From Collybia mongolica (lineage: Eukaryota; Basidiomycota; Agaricomycetes; Agaricales; Clitocybaceae), in contig JAAXNY010000004.1 of assembly GCA_013420905.1 (NCBI GenBank), positions 1,550,001 to 1,614,000 on the forward strand: DNA of 64,000 nt. The letters run 5' to 3'. Made by a program: the position numbers and the translations under genes. Positions 28,216 to 38,272 of the stretch are shown piece by piece. Under the pieces are notes generated by a model. The model saw only the letters and a program-made list of their open reading frames with translations. It was not told where the DNA came from and did not search any database. Each line of letters starts with the position of its first letter. Position 1 is the stretch's first letter.

Positions 28216-28967
28216 CTTCTTGATCTTTTACCACCACCATCCAACTGTGGGAATTCATCCCTCCTGCACCAGGTTGTCCCTAAACTACCTAACACCTCAT
28301 CCCTAATCAAGATTGCCTTTCATCAGACCATTCTTTTGGCCTGGGCCACTATCCTTTTACACCATATTCAAAATTCTAACTTATCAGAGCTGATCCTGAC
28401 TATCTGCAGGGTCATCTCATCTTGCCTGTACTGGGGGCTTCACTAATCCATTCACATCCACCTCATCAACTACCAGGCCACACAAGGACACCACAACTCT
28501 AGTACTCTGCTTTGCGCAGATCCTTAGGGAGCATCACCACCAACATTCTTGATGATTTATTTGTACTTGCTTAACCACTACACCCAAACACAAAAGGAGG
28601 AAGGGGTCTGGCCCCTGATCAGCTACTGTCCCTGCACAGAGCACACCTCTTGAGGAGAATGCCAGTTTATTGACCAATGGTGGGATTTGGTAGCCTCATT
28701 TTGGAGGGGAGTCATTGCTTTGGGAGAGTGGTGTGGAACAGGGGGGCAAGTAATAGGGGGATTCAGGAGAGGGGGAGCAGGTTTGAGGTATGGGTTGTTC
28801 ATTTAGATTGGACATTTATCTTTGACACTGGGGGGGAGTAATGGGTTTCCAGGGCAACCTGAAAATACCAGGAGGGGAGTGGAATGGGGTACCAATGTGA
28901 AGGGAGGGGACCATGCCCTGACAAGCGAAGGCAAACCTTTAAGGTGTTGGGAGGGAGAAAAAAAAAA
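28216..28967 (+). repeat. Inverted retroposon pair, left copy (+ orientation, A10 tail)
   Basis: About 739 bp (28216-28954) match the reverse complement of 29408-30145 with few changes, mostly C/T and G/A. The match begins at CTTCTTGATC and ends at GTTGGGAGG. Directly after it comes a short A10 run (28958-28967) and then the 13-mer GTACTGTTAATTC (28968-28980). The A-tail indicates a retroposed copy in plus orientation. No coding family is recognised. Nearly all CpG sites present in the right copy are TpG or CpA here. Confidence 0.7.
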
Positions 28968-29195
28968 GTACTGTTAATTCACTGTGGAAATATGAGACCT
29001 TAGCCAGGAGAATATATTTTGTTGAACTTAGCAGCAAGAGAATAAAAAGAATGAGAAATAGTAGATTGAAGAGATATTGAAATAGTATACAAATGGCTCA
29101 TATAAATACATAAATGAAATAACTCCTATAGCAATAATGAATTATATGTGAGTCCATTATAAAAACAAATGCAAAACTAAAATGACCATGTGATA

Positions 29196-30145
29196 TTTTT
29201 TTTTTTTTTTTTTTTTGGTCATATAATAATATTAAGCACATGTGGGTTTGACCCAGCTACATGCAGGCATAAACACCTATTACCACTAAGTAATCTGTAA
29301 TGAGCCATCAGGGTGGAGCTGTACACTAAGTTGCTCTCCAGGTCATATTACAGGTCTAGACTGAGGATACCTGCAGTCCAACGGTATTGTACTGTACCAT
29401 GTCTGAACCTCCCAACGCCTTAAAGGTTTGCCTATGCTTGTCGAAGCATGGTCCCCTCCCTTCACGTTGGTACCCCGTTCCACTCCCCCCCTGGTATTTT
29501 CAGGGTGCCCTGGAAACCCATTACTCCCCTCCAGTGTTGAAGATAAATGTCCAAATTAAATGAATGACCCATACCTCAAACCTGCTCCCCCTCTCCTGAA
29601 TCCCCCTATTACTTTCCCCCCTGTTCCACACCACTCTCCCAAAGCAATGACTCCCCTCAAAATGAGGCCGCCAAATCCCACCATTGGTCAATAAACTGGC
29701 ATTCTCCCCAAGAGGTGTGCTCTGTGCAGGGACAGTAGCTGATCAGGGGCCAGACCCCTTCCTCCTTTTGTGTTTGGGTGTAGTGGTTAAGCAAGTACAA
29801 ATAAATCATCGAGAATGTTGGTGGTGACGCTCCCTAAGGATCTGCGCAAAGCAGAGTACTAGAGTTGTGGTGTCCTTGTGTGGCCTGGTAGTTGATGAGG
29901 TGGATGTGAATGGATTAGTGAAGCCCCCAGTACAGGCAAGACGAGATGACCCTGCAGATAGTCAGGATCAGCTCTGATAGGTTAACAATTTGGATATGGT
30001 ATAAAAGGATAGTGGCCCAGGCCAAAAGAGTGGTCTGATGAAAAGCAATCTCAATTAGGGATGAGGTGTTAGGTAGTTTAGGGACGACCTAGTGCAGGAG
30101 GGACAAATTCCCACAGTCGGATGGTGGTGGTAAAAGATCAAGAAG
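29196..30145 (-). repeat. Inverted retroposon pair, right copy (- orientation, poly-A tail)
   Basis: A T21 run at 29196-29216 is the poly-A tail of a minus-strand copy. 29408-30145 is the inverted partner of 28216-28954, and 29217-29407 is an extra 3' segment missing from the left copy. Just outside the 5' end, at 30153-30165, lies the reverse complement of GTACTGTTAATTC, the 13-mer found after the A-tail of the left copy. This copy keeps about a dozen CpG sites, whereas the left copy keeps about two. Confidence 0.7.
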
Positions 30146-30891
30146 TGTTGTCGAATTAACAGTACATTGCCTATCTGACAACTTTACCAAGGCCATTAGA
30201 GGTGAGAGAGGTCTTTGTGAATAAACTACCACAAATCAGAATGCAAATTATATGGATCAGGTGTCTTAGAACATAAAGTAGCAATAAATTAGAGAGACAA
30301 GCAATAGTAATTATGTGCTCATCAAAGTTGGAATATTGCCTTGTAGTTGTTATACTGAAGTCATATGCTCCCTGGTGCAAATTCACTCTGCTTGAACTAA
30401 TCTCAGATAGCTCAGGTGCATAAGTCCAACAAAAGAGATGACATTAAGCAATCAGGCCAAACACCACCCCCTCCCTTGGGTCCACAAGTCACTGTAAGTA
30501 CAGAATCATACATGTTAGTATGTCGAATGGGACATATATATACATTGGGGGGACATAAACACATGTAAATCACTTTATTTTAGCTTAATACATCATGAAA
30601 TTGTATAGTAGGAGGCCACTAGGAGTCAACTAGAATGAGTTTGCACATCACTCCACTCCCATGGTATTTTCTCTTGGCCAGGGAAAAGTTGTGTGAAATT
30701 AGCTTATATCAATTAAAGTCTGCTGAGATTTGTAATTTTTTGACTGTCAAAATTTCTGACTATATCTTTTTACTGAGGGTCAGTGATGTGTACCAGGCCT
30801 AATTCATGGGACATGACAGGTAGGCCAAGGGATCAGCATTATTTGAGCTTGAGTGAATTCATTGTTGGTTGTGCAGAATTGTGGCAATGAT

Positions 30892-31657
30892 TAGAGAATG
30901 ACAGGGGTATACAAAACTCTGGGGGTACAGCTGAGGGGTAGCAAAGGGTAGGGGTTAGGGTATGGAAATTGTTACCCCTGACATACCCCTACCCTTGGGG
31001 CAGGTAGGTAGGGGTAAGGGAGGGTTTAAGAATAGAAATATGTTTGATCAGCTTCCTATGCTCTCTGCACCCAAGCCATCAGATCTTTGTGATGAACTCA
31101 AGTGCTACCTCAGTAGTGACCCTGAGTATGTCATAGATGTTATTTCATGGTGGTTTGAGAGGCAGCATATGTACCCCCACCTCTCCTGTATGGCAATGGA
31201 TTATCTCACCATCCCTGGTATATCACAAGTTGGTGAAATCTGTTCACCAGAAGATGTAATGTTGGTTTTTTTTAGCTATGTCTGTCAACATTGAACAGAT
31301 ATTCAGCAAGGGTCACATTTTATTATCACACCTGCATAGCTGCCTGTCAGTGCAGTCAACTCATGCACTAATGTGTGTCAGGGCATGGAGTTTGATGGGT
31401 TTCATCAAAGACACTGATATTAGAGCAGTAGTGGCTCTTCCAGAGGTTGACAAGGAAGAGGACCTCAAAAATGATTGGGATGCGATTAATATTTAGTTGG
31501 GATGTAAATATATGCCATACCCCTGGGTAAAACCCTGGGGGTTCTGCCTACCCCCCATACCCCTTGAAAACCCTACCCCAGCCCCTCAAAACCCCTACCC
31601 TCATGAAGGGGTAAGGGTATAAAATATTTACCCGGGGATTACCCCTGTCATTCTCTA
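30892..31657 (+). mobile_element. Deleted hAT element with transposase C-terminal dimerisation remnant
   Basis: Perfect 18-bp terminal inverted repeats TAGAGAATGACAGGGGTA (30892-30909 and, inverted, 31640-31657) bound a 766-bp element. Subterminal sequence is rich in CCCTACCCC/GGGGTAGGG. Inside, plus-strand frames read DELKCYLSSDPE, DVISWWFERQ..YPHLSCMAMDYLTIPG, then in another frame SVNIEQIFSKG and SVQSTHALMCVRAWS. Together these are the hAT-family C-terminal dimerisation domain. The N-terminal and catalytic parts are gone and the frame is broken. The 8-bp flanks (GCAATGAT and GCACTGCC) agree at only five positions, so the target duplication is decayed. Confidence 0.8.
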
Positions 31658-32465
31658 GCACTGCCAATGATGGGGTAGCAAAGCTCCTGTCTGTTTAAAC
31701 TTTACGTGCTGTGGGAAATGACCATTGACGCCTCACGAGGTCATTTACGGGGAAGGAAAAAGGGGACGGGTGTTATACGTTCCGTCCCAAGGAAAAGGAC
31801 CGTATGGTCATAAGACTCCTGCGGATGCTATAAAGCTGGATCAGAAAATCCAAAAGACGCCAAGGCAAAAAATTATCTATTACATCCACCATGGGGCTGT
31901 GAATATTACTGACAGTTGCTTCATACAAATATCATCAAGAAATGGCATTGCACGTGGAGATAGCATACAAGCAGGGGTGTGACTAAGTGTCATTTTGTAT
32001 ATACACAGGCAGAACACTTATCATAGGGTAAAGCATCAATACTTCAGGACAGCAGTATGACAAGTATCGCTTGAATCAACGGGCCGTGCAGTATAATGAT
32101 TGGAAGTTTGTCGACGTCGATAGGGAGAGCAAGGTTGGATTGTCGCCTAGATATGATGGATAGGGTGGGGTTGACTGCGGAATGGGGATTTCTCGAGTCG
32201 TCGAATAAGTTAGTGTCGGCATTGTCGTGTCGAGGGTCGAATGAATCGAGGTACAGATCAAGGCCGAATGAGTCCGCTTTAGAGGCCGTCAACAAGATAA
32301 AAATAGAGGTTTCGAAAGTGAATAAAAATCAGCAAAGACGGGTGTGAAAAAAAGCGAAAAAGAAAACGAGACACGGTAGCCAACGCGAAGCTAGGATAGT
32401 GTCGGGTTGTCGAAACGAAGTAAGTTGACGGGCGGTTTGAACCTAGTAGAAGGTCTGGAGGATGT
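31658..32465. other. Intergenic region after the transposon block
   Basis: CpG content returns to normal from about 31.69 kb. Short ORFs of up to about 85 codons are open on both strands (31725-31982 +, 32044-32295 -) with no known motifs. It includes the 3' flank of the conserved 160-residue protein gene. Confidence 0.4.
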
Positions 32466-33169
32466 TCAATCGTTTTCTACCATCGAAATAGCGCCGCATT
32501 GTTCACAGAAACTCCACATCGTCCTTTGGCCGTTGAGTCCTGGAGCGCAAGCGACACGAAGTTTAGGTATTTGCGAGCAATTGGAGCTGAAGAGGATGAA
32601 TAAGGAGTAGTAAAAGGGGGCAATGGCACGAAACAGTAAGTCACAGTCGAGCTATGCGCGAAAGCGCGCTGACCATAGGAACATACCCATGGTGAGTGAA
32701 TCCCTTCGAGGGTTGAAGGAGGCCAACTGAAGGAGTGTTGGATGACTGAACGGCATAATGGGGATAATTATGGGAATTAGTGTCGACGGCGCCAGATGAG
32801 TTGAAGAAGGGTAGTGGGTACAGGTCGAATGTCGGATAAGCTGCTATAAAAAGTAGAGAAATGAATCATGCTTCTCTTTAGCAATGTGGCGTAGACATAC
32901 AGAAACCAATTATGGGGGAGTTCGATTCATTTGAGGATGTTGAGCTGACGTTTGAAGGAAGCCGTGTATGAAGTCCGGGGTAAATAGGCTCAGCATCGAA
33001 CATAACGACATCATCTTCGTAGCTGTTGGGGAAAGGAATCAACTTCAATTGTTTCGTATTCTGCAAAAGCCATTAACTAGGTGTTCGGTAGTTGGCGCGG
33101 GGAGGTAAGTGAACATACGTTTTGCGCAACGTCGTCGGTGTCAACATCGAATTTTCTTTTAACTGCCAT
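32466..33169 (-). CDS. Conserved agaricomycete protein of unknown function (160 aa)
   Basis: Four exons (33169-33119, 33060-32907, 32843-32687, 32586-32466) join through introns of 58, 63 and 100 nt, giving 483 nt or 160 residues. The start MAVKRKFDVD is followed by KQLKLIPFPN, an acidic DAEPIYP patch and a Ser/Asn-rich stretch. FDLYPLPFF and VGLLQP come next, and the C-terminus is Cys-rich (CSQIPKLRVAC, then FCEQCG). The CxxC pair plus two earlier Cys could bind a metal; that is inference. The basic KRK start could be a nuclear signal. I recall similar proteins widely in mushrooms but know no function. It is divergent with the Apq12-like gene, sharing a 470-bp promoter region. Confidence 0.75.
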
Positions 33170-33639
33170 TACTTGATACTACTTAGCACAGGAAGCAGAT
33201 ATGTAGAGTATGGGTATGAAAGATAGAGGAGGTTGAGAAGGGAATCCGGTGCTGTGGGAGGGAACTTATACGTAGCTATGTTTACCTCTATTTACCTACA
33301 TAGCCAGCATTGTCTGGTGGATATCGGGGATGCCGGAGCATGCCGAGGGACTCCGATTGGCTAGAGAGATATGCACCCCAGTTTCTTAATTGCCTCTTTG
33401 AGAAAACCAAGGGCCGCTATGGTGAAGCCGCCAAACAAATAGTCCCGGCATCTGTCATAAATTCATGATGTCTCACATGTCAATGATGGGAAATTCAGTA
33501 GCATCACGCGTAGGCCTATAACGTGATAAGGCTTTGAGCTCTCAACACGTGGTTAAACGTCACGCTTTGACCGACGTGGTCGACCTGACTTGGAAGATTG
33601 CCACATTCTAACGTTTTACATCGACCAGTACATTAAGGG
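33170..33639. promoter_or_regulatory. Shared upstream region of divergent genes
   Basis: This 470-bp space separates the starts of the minus-strand 160-residue protein gene and the plus-strand Apq12-like gene, so both promoters must lie here. No specific box could be assigned with confidence. Confidence 0.4.
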
Positions 33640-34425
33640 ATGTTGGACTTCAATATCCCTGCGGTCGAGATTGATCTACCCGACTACCTTGAACCTGCTC
33701 TATCATATCTCGCGGATTTACTCCCGTCACCAATTTATTCTTTCCTCATCAATGTTCTGTCTCACTTTCTTGCCCTCTTCACATCGTTGTTCACACTTGT
33801 AACCTCGCTACTTTCGGCAGGCACATCGACATGGGATGCCCAAAAGCTACTTCCGCCCCTCATCAGCATGTTTGCGGCGTATCTTGCCCTTCTAAGCTTG
33901 TACCGAACGACGAGTTGGATGATACGAACAATTATATTTTTTATGAAGTGGGGGGCAATGTTGGGTGTTTTCATGGCTGCAGTGGGTTGGGTTTTAGGGA
34001 ATTCGAACGGAAATGGCTTAGGAAATTATGGCATGGTTTCAACCCTGGGCAGTTTTATCCTCGACATGATCAATGGCCAAGGACAAACTGCTGCCAGAAG
34101 TTCACCCTTCAAGTCGAAGACACAGAAAACGCGTTCAAGCTCTAGACCTATCGAGAAGAAGAAATTAAAACCAAAGCCATGGGAACCATTTGAGCGTCAT
34201 CGTGACTGGCAGCAGCAAAGCCCAGCTCCCGTCGATCCCGCAGCAGATGCCCAAAAATTCATCAGTGATGTCGTGGGCGCCGCAGGAAGAAAAGTGAGGG
34301 AAAGTGGGTGGTGGAATTTAGCGAAGAAGATAGTTGAGGCAGGTTCTGGCGATAGTGGGGCTGAAGAAATTGAAGGGCGGGAGCCAGTTCAGAAGGCTAC
34401 GAAAAGCAGAACACGTTCCAGATAA
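33640..34425 (+). CDS. Apq12-like nuclear pore assembly/biogenesis protein
   Basis: This is a single-exon ORF of 261 residues starting at ATG 33640. The N-terminal half has hydrophobic stretches at about residues 18-58 and 75-122 (ISMFAAYLALLSLYRTTSWMI..., MKWGAMLGVFMAAVGWVLG). A basic, Ser/Lys-rich C-terminal half ends in TKSRTRSR. The paired spans with the LLSLYRTTSW region resemble the fungal Apq12 family, nuclear-envelope and ER proteins needed for pore biogenesis and lipid balance. That assignment is from memory of the family pattern. The lack of introns contrasts with its neighbours. Confidence 0.6.
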   Translation: MLDFNIPAVEIDLPDYLEPALSYLADLLPSPIYSFLINVLSHFLALFTSLFTLVTSLLSAGTSTWDAQKLLPPLISMFAAYLALLSLYRTTSWMIRTIIFFMKWGAMLGVFMAAVGWVLGNSNGNGLGNYGMVSTLGSFILDMINGQGQTAARSSPFKSKTQKTRSSSRPIEKKKLKPKPWEPFERHRDWQQQSPAPVDPAADAQKFISDVVGAAGRKVRESGWWNLAKKIVEAGSGDSGAEEIEGREPVQKATKSRTRSR

Positions 34426-34594
34426 ACACATTGTATAGGATTTCTTTCATCACACGGTCAAGTCTTTGAGTAGTGTATCGATAGCGGTTGTACCACCAAT
34501 TGAAGTATTTCCATTGTGAACTGGCTGCCTCGAAAAATATATATTGAAGCTATAGTGAATAATGGTATATTGTTTCTCATGATACTTCTCTCTT

Positions 34595-35145
34595 CTATTG
34601 CTCGGGGTTGTTCATTCGGTGCCTAGATATTTTCGTTAAGGGAATATATCCGCACAGGGAAATGCATATCACTTACTGTGCAATACGACCGAGCTGTGAG
34701 AGCCCGGACAAGCCAACAAAGAAGTTGACCTATTATCCATTAGCCAAGCACTTGACTCCAGAGTATCAGGAACTCACGGCCGCCAAGCTGTAATTCACAG
34801 GGGTAATTACAAAGGAGTAGCGCACCCAGATAAAGCCCGTACAGGCGAGGGCTATACAGGTAATGTTGTTCAACACCTTTGAAGGAGCATCGGGTCAGGT
34901 ACACACCAGCGTTTTGTGACACACTCAATTTTTCAGCCGGTCGAGTTAGATCCTTAAGCCCTGCAGCCACGAGACACCACTTCATCATAGGAGCCCAGAA
35001 GAACACAGTCTTGGGTCCTGCAAGGTAAACGCAAATGTTCATGTACATTTTTATGCAGCGGGGAAGGGACTGCGCACGTACCCGCAGGATGGTTCATGAA
35101 CGAAGTGAACTTCGAAGCCCCGGCGGACGCTGCTGCTCCTGACAT
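34595..35145 (-). CDS. MPC2: Mitochondrial pyruvate carrier subunit 2
   Basis: MPC2 and MPC1 form the inner-membrane pyruvate carrier. Five exons (35145-35082, 35017-34907, 34851-34778, 34729-34677, 34622-34595) sum to 330 nt, giving 109 residues, the normal family size. Family marks in order are NHPAGPKTVFFWAP, MKWCLVAAGLKD, RPAEKLSVSQNA, TGFIWVRYSFVITPVN and SLAAVNFFVGL. The GPKT-FWAP and RPAEK blocks separate MPC2 from MPC1. The ATG at 35145 is the first after upstream in-frame codons without support. A Ty3-like repeat begins only about 145 bp upstream of this ATG. Confidence 0.9.
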
Positions 35146-35289
35146 TGTGAGGGTTTTTGTGGGTAATAATTGAGCTAGAGGGTTTACAGATGAGTCGAAC
35201 AAGAAATCGGAATGAATGTTGTGTGACGGCGTGATGGAGCCGTGTCACAGCCCCAAACTGAGGGTACCAATGGCAAGGTTCGACGAAAG

Positions 35290-36717
35290 TGTCCTACCTC
35301 TCCCCCACTATGACACCATGTGACTATCGGGAAACCGGCGCAAACTCAGCCGGTGTTATCAGTAGATAAGATATACGACTTCAAAACTTATGTGTAAGCG
35401 TGTCGCTTACAACCTACAACCATACGCGATCACGTGCCCTTTTACTTACATTGCTCGACATCCTGTATCTACATATTATCATCTTACCTCCAATACACGC
35501 AACATTCCTCTTTACTCCGTCCCTGTTTTAGTGTTGAGAACCACGTTCTCTTCCACTTTTTTTTAAAGAAAGAATGTTTGCTCGTTACCCCAGTCTGTCC
35601 CCCTGTCCCACCTGCGATTCCGACCCAGTTCACCCGGCCCTCTCGTCACTACAAAGCGAACCCCCCCTCCGTCACTTTAAGACCGCCTAAACAGGTTTCA
35701 AAATATCTCACAACGTTTAACTCATCGAGACATTTCCATAAAAGCGATTTCTCAAAAAAAAAAAAAAAAAAAAACATCGTAACTGCCTTGTGTTGAATGT
35801 CCGACATCATAACATTCCTGAACCTGCTCGACCTCCGTACCAAACCGAACCCGCGAACTTACTACCCAGCTGCTCAGCTATCACTGGAGCACTATCACAA
35901 ACTGGCTGTGTCCTTTCGCGTCACATACATTTCCCCCTCCCCCCTTTATCTTCCTTCCTTCCATCACGTCATTGACCTTGCCGCTGTCATCACCAAAAGA
36001 AGTCCCCAGTCAACGTTTATAAACCTTGAACCTTCAATGGACCAACGAAATCGCCCTCTTGCCCTCTCTCCCTCTTACCACCTTGCATCTTCTGTCCTGG
36101 ACAGCTCACCTGCCCCGTCTCTTCCCCCGTCCCCTCGCTCTTCTCCCCTGCCGATCCTCACCCCATCACCCAGTACCTCTCCCGCTCCTTCATCCTTAGG
36201 TTCTCCCCCTCCCCTGGAAAGCATAACCCTGTCACCAAAATCTTCCCCCGTGGGTTCCCCGTCCCTTGTTCACCCAAAGTACGTTGACGAAGACTCTGAC
36301 TCTGACCCGTTCACATACTCTGACAACTCCAACTACACCATTAGGATGCCGCCTCCCAACCAAACCTCCAATGCCATTATCACGCAGACTGGCCCAGACC
36401 GCTACCCCTTGTTTGGAGCTGGGACCATCAGCTTTGAGAGTGTCCAGCGTTTTAGCGTCACTTGTCTCCGCGTGTTTCGTGCCAAAGGTATCGCCCCCGA
36501 GGATCAGGTCGGCCGCATCATGTATTGTTTCGAACGCGACGACGTTATTGCTTGGGTTGAGGCCAACCACGACACCCTCCTCACCCTTTCCTTCGACGAG
36601 TTCATGACGGAGTTCAAAGCTAAGTGGCTCCCACGTAACTGGCAGGACGAACTTGTCAACAAGGTCATTGAACGCCAGCCTCACGACATTTCCTTCGCTG
36701 ACTGGATAATCACACTC
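35290..36717 (+). mobile_element. Degenerate Ty3/gypsy element, left part (possible LTR and gag N-terminal)
   Basis: An open frame from 35797 runs to 36717. It encodes a Ser/Pro-rich segment, then a gag capsid-like domain (FGAGTISFESVQRFSVTC, MYCFERDDVIAWVEAN, FKAKWLPRNWQDELVNKV). The frame is broken exactly at the LINE insertion and resumes at 45918. The sequence from about 35290 (TGTCCTACCTCTCCCCC) to about 35790 may be the 5' LTR: a similar 27-bp stretch recurs at 60726. An A21 run lies at 35754-35774. LTR ends could not be fixed because no 3' LTR is present. Confidence 0.6.
36703..36717 (+). repeat. LINE target-site duplication, left copy (15 bp)
   Basis: TGGATAATCACACTC at 36703-36717 recurs exactly at 45903-45917. 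Joining the two flanks with one copy restores the gag frame (ADWIITL followed by TNTNSYLRG). Confidence 0.95.
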
Positions 36718-37061
36718 TTTTTTTTTTTTTTTTTGTTCAACATTTTATATACCAACTGTACATAATACATGTGCTGGTCACTACAAGTAGTAATTGGGCA
36801 AGGGGGAGAGGGGGGCAGGAGACAAAGCGCTGCAGGGCTAGGGTGCTTGCCTGACCGGGGTCGGACTAGCGAATGGAGCCAGAGCTCGTTGTACACAGGC
36901 CGGAAGGGCCAATCTACGCCAGGGGGTGGGCCCCCTGCTGCGGCGCTCCGCAGCAGGTGGTGGCTTCAAGTCCACCAATTATCCAGGTTCGCATGTTCAG
37001 GCAGGGAGCACCCTATAGCCATCACTTAGAACACTGAGTACCGCCCCTAGCCTGTTTAGGA

Positions 37062-37909
37062 CTAGGGAACATCGAACGTGAAAGCGTTTTTGTTCTCTGA
37101 GAGGAATTCAACCAGCCACACATAGCGCAGCTGGCAGCTGGGCTTGTCTTCCCGTCCGTGCTGTGGACAGTCAAATAGGACGTGTTGTACGGTTTCCAAG
37201 GGAGCACCGCACCTACAGGAGACAGATTCTTCCTTGAAGAATCGCGATCGGAACGCCCCAATTGGAGCGTGTCCAGTGATGCATTGCACCAAGCGGGCAG
37301 TCAGAGCATGGCTGTGACCAGTCTTGCGCATCCACGGCCCATTGTTTACATGGGTCGGAGTGAGCGGGGTGTCCTTTTTTGCATAGAGCGTCAGGAAATT
37401 GGAGCCAATGTACTTCTTGGACTGGAAGAGAGACTTCCAGCCGTCAAGCATGCGTGTAACTGCTTCGTGTCGTGCAAAGTCAGCAGATATAACCGGCGCT
37501 CCACCTGCCTCAACACAAGTTGAGACGGCGCTGATGTGTGCCAGTTGGTGGTCTTCAATCTCCACACCACTTGTAATATGGTGGAGGTGAATCTTGTGGA
37601 TGGCACGGAGCTGCAGCCAAGGCAGCAGCACATTGCACACTTTGAGGGCTGATGCTTGACCTGAGTGGTGTGACGCATCGAGGGAACGCCTGAGGGCGTT
37701 GATGGAGTCGGAGAAGATATGGACATCATGGATGTCCTCTAGTCCAATGTCAGCTGCCTGTTGGGCGCCTTCCGCAATCGCTCGCAGCTCGGCGTCATCA
37801 GACGTAGATAGGCCAGTAGCAAACCAGTCCTCATATAAATCTCCATCGTGCCAGACGCAGTACACTGTGACTGACTGCATGGGAGGAGGGGGGGTGGATG
37901 CATCAGTGA
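37062..37909 (-). pseudogene. LINE ORF2, RNase H and C-terminal Cys tail
   Basis: The frame below the Tc1 insertion encodes an RNase H-like domain: SVTVYCVWHDG (first acidic site in a W-H-D context), DDAELRAIAEG (E), VHIFSDSINAL (D). A Cys-rich tail follows (CRCGAPLETVQHVLFDC), ending at 37062. Excising the 1608-bp Tc1 element and one TA puts this frame in register with the RT frame above 39522, which confirms a precise insertion. Confidence 0.8.
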
Positions 37910-37911
37910 TA

Positions 37912-38122
37912 CAGTGGCTCAAAAAACTGCCCCAATGTTTGTACATTTTTGAAAGATCAATATGGTATGAAGTGCTGACATAAGCAGGGGACCTGGGGTA
38001 ATTATGTAAGATACTATGACATCGTGGCTTTCCAATGGACCCTGGATCATGTGATTTGGATCAATATCCATTAAGCTATAAGCCAAACAAAATGGTTACT
38101 TATTGGGGCAGTTTTTTGACCC
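37912..38122 (+). repeat. Tc1 left terminal inverted repeat (211 bp)
   Basis: It pairs with 39309-39519. The outer motif TCAAAAAACTGCCCCAAT recurs at the inner edge in inverted orientation (38102-38119), so each repeat is itself bounded by an inverted 18-bp pair. Confidence 0.95.
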
Positions 38123-38272
38123 TTATCTTATTTTCCATTATTCTGGCATTTATGATCCAATGCAAGAACATTATGGACTGTGGGAAGAATAAACAATGTC
38201 ATGTGACTTTATTTGTATCAATTTGACATGTTGGAATTGGTTCAATCATCTTCTTGACCTCTTACCACCATC

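Noticed and set aside
28210..28446. ORF of 78 codons in the left retroposon copy
   Set aside because: No motif is seen, and it lies in CpG-decayed repeat sequence where stops are lost or gained by decay.
35754..35774. A21 tract as the tail of another retroelement
   Set aside because: No element body or target duplication could be found next to it.
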